Assembly: GCA_947504045.1 (NCBI GenBank)
Contig: CANNFY010000003.1
Coordinates: 248,001 to 312,000 of the forward strand
From: an uncultured Maribacter sp.
GTDB taxonomy: Bacteria; Bacteroidota; Bacteroidia; Flavobacteriales; Flavobacteriaceae
Length of the DNA: 64,000 nucleotides
Direction of reading: 5' to 3'
The notes under the pieces were generated by a model. That model saw only the letters and a list, made by a program, of their open reading frames with translations, made no database searches and was not told the origin of the DNA. This document shows positions 1-8,601 of the stretch, in pieces. The translations under genes were made by a program, and so were the position numbers. Within the stretch, counting starts at the first letter, position 1. Each line of letters starts with the position of its first letter.

Positions 1-188
1 TAGCCTATTGGGTTATAGGTTTTCCTATTTCATTTTATCTGGGGTTATATACAAATTTTAAGAGTACAGGTATTTGGATTGGGTTACTTACAGGTTTAAC
101 AGCTTCGGGCATTATGTTGTATCTTCGATTTAATTATTTAACTAAAAAATTAATTAATACATCCAAAAGCGTACTGCTTAATAAATAA
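1..188 (+). CDS. MATE family efflux transporter, C-terminal fragment
   Basis: An open frame enters from the left edge (first full codon at position 3) and stops with TAA at 186-188. The 61 visible residues include the hydrophobic runs AYWVIGFPISFYLGLYTN and GIWIGLLTGLTASGIMLYLR, followed by a short basic tail with LTKKLI. This matches the last transmembrane helices of NorM-type MATE Na+/H+-coupled multidrug exporters as I know them. The rest of the protein lies outside the window, so substrate and coupling ion cannot be judged. The gene is 17 bp upstream of the next CDS on the same strand. Confidence 0.75.
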   Translation, partial: AYWVIGFPISFYLGLYTNFKSTGIWIGLLTGLTASGIMLYLRFNYLTKKLINTSKSVLLNK

Positions 189-205
189 ATATAAAATACG
201 TATTC

Positions 206-433
206 ATGGAATTTCCAAAATTTTTATTAGGAGATAATACAGATTATCCTACAGCAATTTTTGTTGTACATACAGAGTATCCAAGATTTATAATAAATTT
301 GGAAGATGATGAGGTGGAGTGGTTAGAAGAATTTTCTAAAGAAGATGAAAAAGAACTAGAAGCAGAAGCAGAGTCTTTAATTGAAGAGGCTTCCGCTTTT
401 TACGATAGAGAGGTTTCTAGGTACGAAGAATAA
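206..433 (+). CDS. Conserved hypothetical acidic protein (75 aa)
   Basis: Starts at ATG 206. The N-terminal third is mixed hydrophobic (FLLGDNTDYPTAIFVVHTEY), and the C-terminal half is very acidic with runs of Glu/Asp and probable helix. There is no signal peptide or membrane segment, so it is presumably cytoplasmic. It lies between the MATE gene and the PAP2 gene, with only 5 bp before the next start, so it is probably co-transcribed with both. I recall similar short acidic proteins in other Flavobacteriaceae but know no function for them. Confidence 0.75.
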   Translation: MEFPKFLLGDNTDYPTAIFVVHTEYPRFIINLEDDEVEWLEEFSKEDEKELEAEAESLIEEASAFYDREVSRYEE

Positions 434-438
434 CGGTT

Positions 439-1008
439 ATGTTAGAGGAACTTTTAAAGTTAGATAAAACCCTTTTTTTATTCTTAAATAATTTAGGAAC
501 CCCAAAGTGGGATTTTTTTTGGTTATTTATAACTAATAAGGTTAACTCTATACCTCTATACTTATTATTACTCTTTTTGTCCTACAAACAATTAGGAGTA
601 AAAAAAACACTTGTTTTGTTGCTGAGTGTTGGTATTATGATCGGTGTTACAGATCAACTAGCAAATTTTTTTAAGTATGGTGTGCAAAGACTGCGCCCTT
701 GTCATAATACCGATGTAAATACACTTATGCGTTTGGTAAAAAGTTATTGCGGAGGTAAGTATGGTTATTTTTCTGCTCATGCAGCTAATTCTTTTGCTCT
801 AGCAATGTTTTTTACAAACCTTTTAACTTTTAAATATAAGTACATAGGACTTTTTCTACTATTTTGGGCAGCAATGGTTGCTTATAGTAGAGTATATATT
901 GGAGTGCATTTTCCTTTAGATATTTTTACAGGCGCATGTGTAGGTATGTTATTAGGTTGGTTGTTTGTAAAGTTATATATATTTGCACTTAAGAAATTTT
1001 CTTTATGA
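439..1008 (+). CDS. PAP2-superfamily membrane phosphatase (undecaprenyl-diphosphatase-like)
   Basis: A 189-residue multi-pass membrane protein with the three PAP2 phosphatase signatures: KYGVQRLRPCH (about residues 78-88), FSAHAANSF in place of the usual PSGH block (about 110-118), and SRVYIGVHFPLD (about 149-160), which holds the conserved Arg, His and Asp. Family members remove phosphate from lipid pyrophosphates such as undecaprenyl diphosphate or phosphatidylglycerol phosphate at the periplasmic face. Its stop overlaps the start of the next gene (ATGA at 1005-1008), so it is translationally coupled to a GT39 lipid-linked sugar transferase. That fits recycling of the lipid carrier or lipid A modification. 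The exact substrate is not determined. Confidence 0.88.
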   Translation: MLEELLKLDKTLFLFLNNLGTPKWDFFWLFITNKVNSIPLYLLLLFLSYKQLGVKKTLVLLLSVGIMIGVTDQLANFFKYGVQRLRPCHNTDVNTLMRLVKSYCGGKYGYFSAHAANSFALAMFFTNLLTFKYKYIGLFLLFWAAMVAYSRVYIGVHFPLDIFTGACVGMLLGWLFVKLYIFALKKFSL

Positions 1009-2663
1009 TATCTAACAAAAGATATTGGTTTTTTATGCTTCTTATTATTCTGGTATATTGTACTGGAATGTTTGTAACTCTTTTTGAGAACGATTCTGCA
1101 CAATTTGCTGTAATGGCAATGCGAATGGTACAAGAAAACGATTTTCTTAATTTATTTAAAGGGCCAAATGAGTATTTAGATAAGCCACATATGCATTATT
1201 GGTTGGCTGCTCTTTCTTTTAAAGTTTTTGGCTTGCATGAGTGGGCATATCGTATTCCAGGAATATTAGCATCTTTATTAGGAGCCTATAGTTGTTATGG
1301 TTTAGGAAAGTTGCTATATACTAAACCAATAGGAAAGTTAGCAGCATTAATATTTATGACTGCACAAACTATTTTTTTGTCTAATATAGATGTTAGGACA
1401 GATGCTGTTTTAACAGGATTTACCATTTTTGCTATTTGGAAATTAGCAGAGTATATAGAAACAAAATCTTTACTAGCAATATGTCTTGGAGCATTTGGAG
1501 CAGCTATTGCATTTTCTACAAAAGGACAAATAGCTATTCTGGTATTAGGCTTGCCGCTACTATGCCATATGGCGTACACTAAACAATGGAAAGTGCTTTT
1601 TAATTGGAAAGTACTTATTGCATTAGTAGTATTCGGAATTTTTATAGCACCTATGTTATATGCTTATTACCATCAGTTTGATTTGCATCCAGAGAAAGTA
1701 ATACGAGGTAAAGACCACAGAAGTGGAATTTTCTTTATTTTCTGGGAACAAAGTTTTGAACGTTTAAGTGGTGATGGTATTGGAAAAAATAGTAGTGATT
1801 ATTTTTTCTTTTTTCATACATTTTTGTGGGTGTTTTTACCTTGGACAGTAATTGGGTTATTAGCATATTGGAATAGCGCAAAAGAATTTATTAACACTAA
1901 ATTTAAAAGACTGCCTGGTCAAGAATTTTTAACCTTAGGCGGTATAACTATAATATTTTTAATCATAAGTTTTGCGCAATTTAAACTACCGCATTATCTT
2001 AATGTAACAATACCATTATTTGCTGTTCTTACCGCTTCTTATTTAAATAAAATATACCAAACCAATAAACATAGTACTATAAAAGTTTTATTAGGTGTGC
2101 AGTATTTTGTTTTAGCTATAGTTTTTATAGCCTCTAGTTTATTTTGTTTTTTTGTTTTTAAAAATGATTCTATATATGTTTGGTTAGGACTTTTATTTGT
2201 TGCTGTTACAGTCTTATATTTTTGTCTAAAAAGAGAGGCGTATTTTTATAGAATTATTAGTATTGCAGCTGGTAGTGCTATACTTTTAAATTTAGTATTA
2301 AATACACATTTTTACCCTAACTTATTAGATTATCAAGGCGGTTCTTCTATGGCAAAAAAAGTAAAAGAACTTAATGTGCCTGTAGATAATATTTATAAAG
2401 TATCTTCAAACTTTACCTGGTCTTTAGATTTTTATAATCAAAATCCTGTAAATATTACAAGTATAAAAGCGCTGAAAAATAAGCATGATTATTGGGTTTA
2501 TGGGAGTGATGAAGATTTAAAACAATTGCAAACTGCAGGTATAGATTGGGATAATCAAGTAACCGTTAATCAATTTAGAATAACAAGGTTACAGGCAAAA
2601 TTTTTAAACCCTACAACCCGTAAAAAAGTGCTTAGAAAAATGCACCTAATTCATGTTTACTAA
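1005..2663 (+). CDS. ArnT/PMT-like glycosyltransferase (GT39/GT83 type), integral membrane
   Basis: 552 residues with about 11-12 hydrophobic segments. The N-terminal block carries the PMT/ArnT hallmarks: an acidic pair after the first helix (NDSAQFAVMAMRM) and DKPHMHYWL, which corresponds to the DKPPLYYWL block of lipid-linked sugar transferases. These enzymes move a sugar from an undecaprenyl or dolichyl phosphate donor to lipid A or protein on the periplasmic side. The start overlaps the PAP2 stop by 4 nt. The C-terminal soluble part (about residues 440-552) has no motif I recognise. The stop overlaps the convergent flippase-like gene by 4 nt (2660-2663), leaving no room for an intergenic terminator. 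Confidence 0.85.
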   Translation: MISNKRYWFFMLLIILVYCTGMFVTLFENDSAQFAVMAMRMVQENDFLNLFKGPNEYLDKPHMHYWLAALSFKVFGLHEWAYRIPGILASLLGAYSCYGLGKLLYTKPIGKLAALIFMTAQTIFLSNIDVRTDAVLTGFTIFAIWKLAEYIETKSLLAICLGAFGAAIAFSTKGQIAILVLGLPLLCHMAYTKQWKVLFNWKVLIALVVFGIFIAPMLYAYYHQFDLHPEKVIRGKDHRSGIFFIFWEQSFERLSGDGIGKNSSDYFFFFHTFLWVFLPWTVIGLLAYWNSAKEFINTKFKRLPGQEFLTLGGITIIFLIISFAQFKLPHYLNVTIPLFAVLTASYLNKIYQTNKHSTIKVLLGVQYFVLAIVFIASSLFCFFVFKNDSIYVWLGLLFVAVTVLYFCLKREAYFYRIISIAAGSAILLNLVLNTHFYPNLLDYQGGSSMAKKVKELNVPVDNIYKVSSNFTWSLDFYNQNPVNITSIKALKNKHDYWVYGSDEDLKQLQTAGIDWDNQVTVNQFRITRLQAKFLNPTTRKKVLRKMHLIHVY

Positions 2664-3532
2664 TTTTGTTTGGGTACTAATTTTGGCTTTTTAAAATGGT
2701 AAAATATTCCAAAAAGAGAAACAAAAGCGGTTACTAAAAAAAATAACATGCTTACGCTTATAGATACTGTTTCGTTTAATTGTAAAAGAGTTGCACCGTA
2801 AAAAAAAGTAACTTCTCTACTTCCTATTCCGCCAATAGTTAGTGGAATAACGGAAACTATAGACGAAATTAAGAAGATTAATAAATATCCAATAGTATCT
2901 GTATTAACCCCAAGTGCTTTTAATAAGAATAAAATACTGGCTAATTGCGCTATTTGTACTAGAGCAGAAAAAATAAATGAAGTCCAGAAAATGGGTAAAG
3001 TATAGCTGAAGAATTTTTTAGTTAAAAACCAAAATGTAATAGTACTCAAAAATATTCCTAAAATAAATATTGATTTAAAATTCTGTAACCAATCTATTGG
3101 TATAAAAAGAGCTAAAAAACAGGTGTATATAAATAAAAGTAATAGCCCACTTAAGCGATCTAAAACTAAAACAGAAACTACTTTTTTAGTAGCAATATTA
3201 AATTTCTTTTTTATTACAAACCCTTTATAAGCATCTCCTCCAATTCCTCCGGGTAAGAATAAATTATAGAACATACCTAAAAGGTAAAGTTTTAGATTAC
3301 TTTTTTCAGATATATTTATTTTAAGTTGTTGAAAATAAAGGTTTAACCTAACAGAAGCAATAATTTTAGAAATTATAAATAGTAGTATTGCAAGTACAAC
3401 AAAAATTGGTTTTGCATCTTTTAATACATCGCCTATTTCTTTACTATCTATTTTTGTAAAAATAAAATAAACGAGAATAGCACTAATAATAATTTTTAGA
3501 GCTGTTAATAAGTGTTTAGGAGGCTTTGTCAC
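2660..3532 (-). CDS. Lysylphosphatidylglycerol synthase TM-region / UPF0104 family membrane protein
   Basis: 290 residues, about 8 transmembrane helices, with the family landmarks LFLPGGIGGDAYKGF (about residues 92-106) and IGGIGSREV (about 234-242). Proteins of this family are flippase-like and often accompany lipid glycosyltransferases. The start is GTG at 3532. An in-frame TAG lies directly upstream (3533-3535), so GTG is the earliest possible start and no ATG alternative exists before the first helix. The first 17 nt overlap the end of the GT2 gene, so the two are translationally coupled. Function in lipid or glycan translocation is inferred. Confidence 0.82.
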   Translation of the reverse strand: MTKPPKHLLTALKIIISAILVYFIFTKIDSKEIGDVLKDAKPIFVVLAILLFIISKIIASVRLNLYFQQLKINISEKSNLKLYLLGMFYNLFLPGGIGGDAYKGFVIKKKFNIATKKVVSVLVLDRLSGLLLLFIYTCFLALFIPIDWLQNFKSIFILGIFLSTITFWFLTKKFFSYTLPIFWTSFIFSALVQIAQLASILFLLKALGVNTDTIGYLLIFLISSIVSVIPLTIGGIGSREVTFFYGATLLQLNETVSISVSMLFFLVTAFVSLFGIFYHFKKPKLVPKQN

Positions 3533-4475
3533 CTACAAATATTTTTTTTATTCTATATGGGCGTTTGTTTTGAGATTCGTAATACGTACGAATAAGAAGC
3601 TCCATTACAATACCAATAGTAAATAGTTGTATACCTGCAAAAATAAACATCATGCCGGCAGTTAATAGTGGTCTGCTACCTATATCTTCACCAAAGCCGA
3701 ACTTTACTATAAGTAGGTAAGCATTAATTGCTAAACCAGCAAAAATTAAAAGTGCGCCTATAATACCAAATAAATGTATTGGTCTTTGAAAATACTTGCG
3801 TATAAAAAGTAGTAGAGCCATGTCTGCAACAACTTTAAAAACACGTTCTAGGCCATATTTAGAAACACCAGCATTTCTAGCGTGGTGTTTTACCGGTACT
3901 TGTTTAATTTGCGCGCCTTCTAAATAAGCAAGTAATGTAATAAAACGGTGCATTTCGCCATATAAATTTAGTTCTTTAGCAATATCTTTACTAAATACTT
4001 TTAAGGCACAACCATTGTCTTTTATGTCTAGTTTTGTAACTCGTCTAACTAAGAAATTAGCTATTTTTGAAGGTATTTTTTTTACTAAAGAGTCTTTTCT
4101 TTTTTGTCTTATACCTGTAATTAGGTCATATTCTCCAGAAACTGCATACGTTAACATTTGCGGTATATCACTAGGGTCGTTTTGTAAATCACCATCCATA
4201 GTAATTATATACTCACCTTCTGCATAATCTAGGCCAGCAGCAAGAGCTAAACTTTGTCCGTAGTTTTTTTTAAGTTCTATAAAATGAACCTTATCATCTT
4301 GCATGTTTTTTACAACCTTTCTTGTTTTATCGGTAGAAAAATCATCAACGTAAATAATTTGATAGGTGTAACCTACCAAACTTTCGTGTATTTTTTGTGT
4401 TAATAAAATAACGTTGTCTTCCTCATTATATAAAGGAACAACAATAGAAAGTAAAGAAGTTGTAACTGGCTCCAT
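3516..4475 (-). CDS. Family 2 glycosyltransferase (polyprenyl-phosphate sugar synthase type, DPM1/ArnC-like)
   Basis: 319 residues. The N-terminal GT-A fold begins with LSIVVPLYNEEDN and has IYVDDFSTDKT and the DXD-type site MDGDLQND (about residue 92), followed by two C-terminal membrane helices (about 230-290). This is the architecture of enzymes that load a sugar from a nucleotide donor onto polyprenyl phosphate at the inner face of the membrane. It is coupled to the downstream flippase-like gene by a 17-nt overlap. With the convergent GT39 and PAP2 genes this suggests a complete make, flip, transfer and recycle set. Sugar identity is unknown. Confidence 0.87.
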   Translation of the reverse strand: MEPVTTSLLSIVVPLYNEEDNVILLTQKIHESLVGYTYQIIYVDDFSTDKTRKVVKNMQDDKVHFIELKKNYGQSLALAAGLDYAEGEYIITMDGDLQNDPSDIPQMLTYAVSGEYDLITGIRQKRKDSLVKKIPSKIANFLVRRVTKLDIKDNGCALKVFSKDIAKELNLYGEMHRFITLLAYLEGAQIKQVPVKHHARNAGVSKYGLERVFKVVADMALLLFIRKYFQRPIHLFGIIGALLIFAGLAINAYLLIVKFGFGEDIGSRPLLTAGMMFIFAGIQLFTIGIVMELLIRTYYESQNKRPYRIKKIFVGDKAS

Positions 4476-4552
4476 TAAGTAAATTTAAACTTGGCGCAAA
4501 GTTATGTTTTTTATTGTAAGTGTGCTTAACAATCTTTAATGCTAATTTTTAT

Positions 4553-5110
4553 TTAATTAATTGGAATGTTTACTCTGGTAGTATCCCATTCTAATATTAA
4601 GGCAAGATTATTAGAATCATCAAAATCTATGGTGAATTTTTCAGTTACACTGGTAAGTTTTTCTGTAGGAACGGTAATGTTTACAACATCGTTTTCTGGG
4701 TTTCTAGTTGTTTTTTTTCCTCCACTTAAAATGGTAACACCCCATTCTGGAACTTCGCTATTAAAAATAATATTCCATTTTTCTTTATTAGGAATAGTCC
4801 ATAAGGAGTAGATACCTGCAGGTAAATTTTTGTTTAATATTTTTATATCTGTTTCGGTTATAAAGGAGGTAGGTTCGTTTGCACCAGTACGCCAAACATG
4901 GTTGTACGGTATTAATTGCCCAAAAATTACTCTTCCTTTTTTTGAAGGGCTAGAGTAAATTACTTTTAAGTCTTTATTATTTTTATGATAATTAGCGGTT
5001 TGCTCTGGGCTATGTTTTTTAGTTTGTTCTTGTAAATATGGCATTGCAATAAACTTTATAAGTAAAGCAATACCAATAAAAACTAATAAAAACCATTTTA
5101 ACTTTTTCAT
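4553..5110 (-). CDS. DUF2911 domain protein, membrane-anchored
   Basis: 185 residues from ATG 5110 (a TTG two codons further upstream is less likely). One N-terminal hydrophobic anchor (about residues 5-24) is followed by a periplasmic DUF2911 domain, recognised by YSSPSKKGRVIFGQLIPYN, VWRTGANEPT and LPAGIYSLWTIPN. The family is widespread in Bacteroidota; its function is not established to my knowledge. It lies 22 bp downstream of the aldose epimerase gene on the same strand and so may share its transcript. Confidence 0.85.
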   Translation of the reverse strand: MKKLKWFLLVFIGIALLIKFIAMPYLQEQTKKHSPEQTANYHKNNKDLKVIYSSPSKKGRVIFGQLIPYNHVWRTGANEPTSFITETDIKILNKNLPAGIYSLWTIPNKEKWNIIFNSEVPEWGVTILSGGKKTTRNPENDVVNITVPTEKLTSVTEKFTIDFDDSNNLALILEWDTTRVNIPIN

Positions 5111-5132
5111 AATCAATATCTTAAATAGGTTT

Positions 5133-6041
5133 CTAAAGTACTAAATCAAATTCGTAAATAGCAATGTTATGGTATTTTTCTCCAGGTTTTAAAACACTAT
5201 TTGGAAAATTTTTATGGTTAGGAGCATCAGGATAGTTTTGAGTTTCAAAGCATATTGCTGGAAATCCATCAGGAGTATATACCACAACAGAAGGTTGGTT
5301 GGTATACGTTTTTATACCTATTCCAGACTTTTTAGAGTACACCTCTGCAGCTTTATCACTACTTAAATCTATAGCAAAAGGCGTGTCTAACCTAGTACTA
5401 CCAATTCTACGCTGTTTAATAAAATCGTACTCACTACCTCTTACCGTTTTAATACCCCCTGTAGGTATTAGTTGGTTTGTGGTTTCTAACATTTCTGGAC
5501 AATTAAGCTGTAGTTCGTAATCGTCTATAAAATTTTCATCATCTAATTTAAAATACGAGTGGTTGGTTAAGTTAACTACAGTAGAACGGTCTGTAGTTGC
5601 TTCGTGTATAATGTGTAAAGTATTGTTAACTAGTTTATAAGTAACGGTAGCAGTAAGATTACCAGGGTATCCTTCTTCTAAATGTTTACTCTGGTATTGT
5701 AGGGTAATATAAGGATCATCTTTATAATTTACTTTAACAATTTTCCAATGTTGTTTACTAAAATTATTTAGCCCACCATGCAAGTGTACGCCATTGTTAG
5801 AATGTAGATGATAATACTCTCGGTCTAGCTCAAACCCACCATTAGAAATTCTTCCGGCATACCTGCCAACACATGCTCCTAAAAAAAACTCGTCTTTTAA
5901 ATATTTGCTAGGATAATCATAACCAACAACTACATTAGTAGACTTTCCATTTTTATCTTTAACTAATATTTTTTGTATTATAGCACCATAGTCTAATACA
6001 ATAAGGGTAATAAAACTATTATTAATAGTAACTTGTTTCAA
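5133..6041 (-). CDS. galM: Aldose 1-epimerase (mutarotase)
   Basis: 302 residues interconverting alpha and beta anomers of aldoses, with the galactose-mutarotase landmarks: VHLHGG (about 85-90), TNHSYF with the catalytic His161, YTPDGF (about 255-260) and FETQNYPDAPN with the catalytic Glu266. No signal peptide is seen, so it is cytoplasmic. The start is TTG at 6041, giving MKQVTINNSF, which aligns with the usual family N-terminus. An in-frame TAA lies just upstream and no ATG occurs in the N-terminal region. It is divergent from the ECF sigma gene across about 108 bp. Confidence 0.9.
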   Translation of the reverse strand: MKQVTINNSFITLIVLDYGAIIQKILVKDKNGKSTNVVVGYDYPSKYLKDEFFLGACVGRYAGRISNGGFELDREYYHLHSNNGVHLHGGLNNFSKQHWKIVKVNYKDDPYITLQYQSKHLEEGYPGNLTATVTYKLVNNTLHIIHEATTDRSTVVNLTNHSYFKLDDENFIDDYELQLNCPEMLETTNQLIPTGGIKTVRGSEYDFIKQRRIGSTRLDTPFAIDLSSDKAAEVYSKKSGIGIKTYTNQPSVVVYTPDGFPAICFETQNYPDAPNHKNFPNSVLKPGEKYHNIAIYEFDLVL

Positions 6042-6149
6042 AAGGATAAAATTTTAAAAATCGATATAAAAATAATTGTTTTCTGCAACATCGATATAAT
6101 TCTTTCGTCCTTACTTTATCAAAGCAACCAAAAAGACAGAAACTAGCCA

Positions 6150-6692
6150 ATGTTTCAAATTGATGTAGTAGAACAGTGTAAACAGAATAACCGTAAAGCA
6201 CAGGTAAAATTGTATAAGCAATATTGCGATGGCATGTATTGTGTAGCCATGCGTTTTGTAAAAAATGCAGATGATGCAGAAGATGTTTTACAAGAGTCTT
6301 TTATAAAGGCTTTTCAGAAAATAGATCAATTTAAAGGTGAAGTAACTTTTGGTGCTTGGTTAAAAAGAATAGTAGTAAATAAGAGTATAGATTTTTTAAA
6401 AAAGAAACAAGAAAAATTAGTGACTTTAGACGAAACCTATATGCATGTTGTAGAAGATGATAATTGGAACGTAGCACCAGAAATAAGCATGGATCAAGTG
6501 CGTTCTGCAATTGAAAAGTTGCCTGAAAATTATAAATATGTAGTATTAATGTTTTTGTTAGAAGGGTATGACCACACAGAAATATCAGAAGTATTAAATA
6601 TTACACACACAACATGCAGAACAAGACTACTTAGAGGAAAGGCGTACTTAAAAGAAATTTTAAAAGAAAAATGTAATGGAACAGGATCTTAG
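6150..6692 (+). CDS. ECF (sigma-70 family) RNA polymerase sigma factor
   Basis: 180 residues with sigma region 2 (ADDAEDVLQESFIKAF and GAWLKRIVVNKSIDFL, about 45-95) and region 4 (LPENYKYVVLMFLLEGYDHTEIS and TCRTRLLRGK, about 128-170). It directs RNA polymerase to a small regulon. Its last 17 nt overlap a gene for a single-span membrane protein, and that gene overlaps an exported protein gene by 17 nt. The three therefore form a tight operon in which the second product probably controls this sigma factor. Confidence 0.9.
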   Translation: MFQIDVVEQCKQNNRKAQVKLYKQYCDGMYCVAMRFVKNADDAEDVLQESFIKAFQKIDQFKGEVTFGAWLKRIVVNKSIDFLKKKQEKLVTLDETYMHVVEDDNWNVAPEISMDQVRSAIEKLPENYKYVVLMFLLEGYDHTEISEVLNITHTTCRTRLLRGKAYLKEILKEKCNGTGS

Positions 6693-7245
6693 AGAGCTGT
6701 TTAAAGCAGACCAAAAATATAATAAGCCCAAGTTAAAATCTGGACACGAAAAGCGTTTTTTAAAAAGGTTAGATAATGAGCGTTTTGTACGTAAAAAGAA
6801 AAGCTATACGCTATTAAAAATTGCGGCAACAGTACTAATTATAATTAGTGTTGCAGTTTTTAGTTACAAGAATAATAGTACAACAGAACCTTTAAATACT
6901 ACGGTAGTTAGTAAAGTTCCAAAAAATAATAAGGCTATAACTTTAGGAGACTTATCTCCTGATTTAAAAAAAGTTGAAGATTATTATGAGACAACTATAC
7001 ATGTTGCACTATATAATTTAGAAGTATCAGAAGAAAATAAATCGCTTGTAAATAGTTATTTGGAGCAGTTAACTACGTTAAATTCCGAATACGAAAAATT
7101 AAATTTAGAGTTAAATGAGTCGGGCCCTAATGATCAAACTATTTCGGCTTTAATTAGAAATTTACAACTAAGATTGCAATTGTTACAGAGGCTTAGAAAA
7201 AAAATTAATCAATTTAAAACAGTAAAAAATGATCAAACAATATAA
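6676..7245 (+). CDS. Putative membrane anti-sigma factor / single-pass membrane protein
   Basis: 189 residues. A basic cytoplasmic N-terminus (about 1-45, including KRFLKRLDNERFVRKKK) precedes one transmembrane helix (LLKIAATVLIIISVAVFSY, about 47-65). The periplasmic part ends in a Leu-rich helical stretch (about 110-185). Position directly behind an ECF sigma gene with a 17-nt overlap, plus topology, suggest an anti-sigma or sigma-modulating role. The classical anti-sigma zinc motif (HxxxCxxC) is absent, so this is inference from context. Confidence 0.65.
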   Translation: MEQDLRELFKADQKYNKPKLKSGHEKRFLKRLDNERFVRKKKSYTLLKIAATVLIIISVAVFSYKNNSTTEPLNTTVVSKVPKNNKAITLGDLSPDLKKVEDYYETTIHVALYNLEVSEENKSLVNSYLEQLTTLNSEYEKLNLELNESGPNDQTISALIRNLQLRLQLLQRLRKKINQFKTVKNDQTI

Positions 7246-8593
7246 AATAAAATATTTTTTATTACCCGTGCTGTTATTTGTTGCCAGTAATTCTATCGGA
7301 CAAAAACATAGTAAAACTTTTAACGAAACGTTTAAAGTAGTAGATAGTGCTATTTTAGATATAAATACTAGTTATGCAGATATAGAATTTGATACCTGGA
7401 ATAAAAACGAAGTTTTTATTGAAGCTGTAGTAGTGGTAGAAGGAGCAACGGAAGAAGAAGCAACTGCTTTTTTTAAAGACGAACCTATAGCAATTTTTGG
7501 CAACAGTAAAACTATTAGCATAAACTCTAATAATGCCGTAAGCACTTTGTTTAATGCAGTAGACTTTAGGGAAGATAACTCCAGTTTTAATTTACCCAAT
7601 AGTTATGAAATTGAAGACATTATTGTAGCTATACCAGAAATTGAGATTCCAGAATTACCAGAAATGCCACCCTTACCACCAGTACCTAATTTTAAATTTG
7701 ATTATAATGCTTATAAACAAGAAGGAGATGTTTATTTACAAAGATGGCAAAAAGAGGTTGATGCTAGTTTTGATAAAGATTATCAAGATAAAATAGAAGC
7801 TTGGAAAAAGAAAGTAGAGGCTAAAATGGAAAAAGCGGCAGAAAAAGTACAATTAGCTCAAGAAAAAAGAGAAAGAGCACATGTACAAATGGAAAAAGCC
7901 CATAAGAAAGTAGAAGAGGCACATAAAGCAGTAGAAGAAAATAAAAAGAATACTTTTTATAAATCTAATGGGGGAAAGCCAAGGAACTTTATTATTAAGA
8001 AAAAAATAAAAATTAAGTTGCCAAAATCTACAAAAATGAATTTAAATATTAGACACGGAGAGGTAAAATTAGCGCAGCAAACCTTTAATTTAAAAGCAAC
8101 TCTATTACACTCTAATTTATTAGGTAATATTATAGAAGGTAATAATACTATGGTAAATGCTTCTTATTCTCCTGTTACGATTCAAAAATGGAATTATGGA
8201 AGTTTAAAAGCAGATTATGCAGACTATGTAGATTTAGGAGAAGTTCTTTTTTTAAATTTAAATGCTACATCATCTAATGTAACTATTCATAAGCTTTTAA
8301 AAAAAGTGGTAATTAATAATAGTTTTGGACCACTTAATATTAAGTATGTAGATAGTAATTTTAAGAATATAAATATTGTAATGGACAATGCAGAGTTAGA
8401 ATGTAATTTGCCAGATTCTGCTTGTAATATTTCTGGAAATCTTTATGCTTCTGAGTTTTCTTACCCTAAAAATTTACAAATAAGAAAAGATTGTAGTTCT
8501 AATACAACTATTGTAAAAGGGTATAGTATAAACAACAACGCTAAAAATAATATTTCAATAAATACTAAGTTTAGCGAAGTTGTTTTAAAATAA
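7229..8593 (+). CDS. Exported protein with coiled coil and DUF4097/adhesin-like C-terminus
   Basis: 454 residues. The signal peptide (about 1-24, ending NSIGQ) is followed by a beta-rich domain (25-120), a Pro/Glu segment with repeated PE/PP dipeptides (about 135-152), and a charged coiled coil rich in Glu, Lys and Ala (about 175-240, with heptads such as KAHKKVEEAHKAVEE). A C-terminal region of short repeated beta strands resembles the putative-adhesin DUF4097 fold. It overlaps the preceding gene by 17 nt. It probably acts in the envelope as effector or sensor of the sigma/anti-sigma pair; molecular function is unknown. It is convergent with msrA with an 8-bp gap. Confidence 0.7.
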   Translation: MIKQYKIKYFLLPVLLFVASNSIGQKHSKTFNETFKVVDSAILDINTSYADIEFDTWNKNEVFIEAVVVVEGATEEEATAFFKDEPIAIFGNSKTISINSNNAVSTLFNAVDFREDNSSFNLPNSYEIEDIIVAIPEIEIPELPEMPPLPPVPNFKFDYNAYKQEGDVYLQRWQKEVDASFDKDYQDKIEAWKKKVEAKMEKAAEKVQLAQEKRERAHVQMEKAHKKVEEAHKAVEENKKNTFYKSNGGKPRNFIIKKKIKIKLPKSTKMNLNIRHGEVKLAQQTFNLKATLLHSNLLGNIIEGNNTMVNASYSPVTIQKWNYGSLKADYADYVDLGEVLFLNLNATSSNVTIHKLLKKVVINNSFGPLNIKYVDSNFKNINIVMDNAELECNLPDSACNISGNLYASEFSYPKNLQIRKDCSSNTTIVKGYSINNNAKNNISINTKFSEVVLK

Positions 8594-8601
8594 AGTGCGG
8601 A

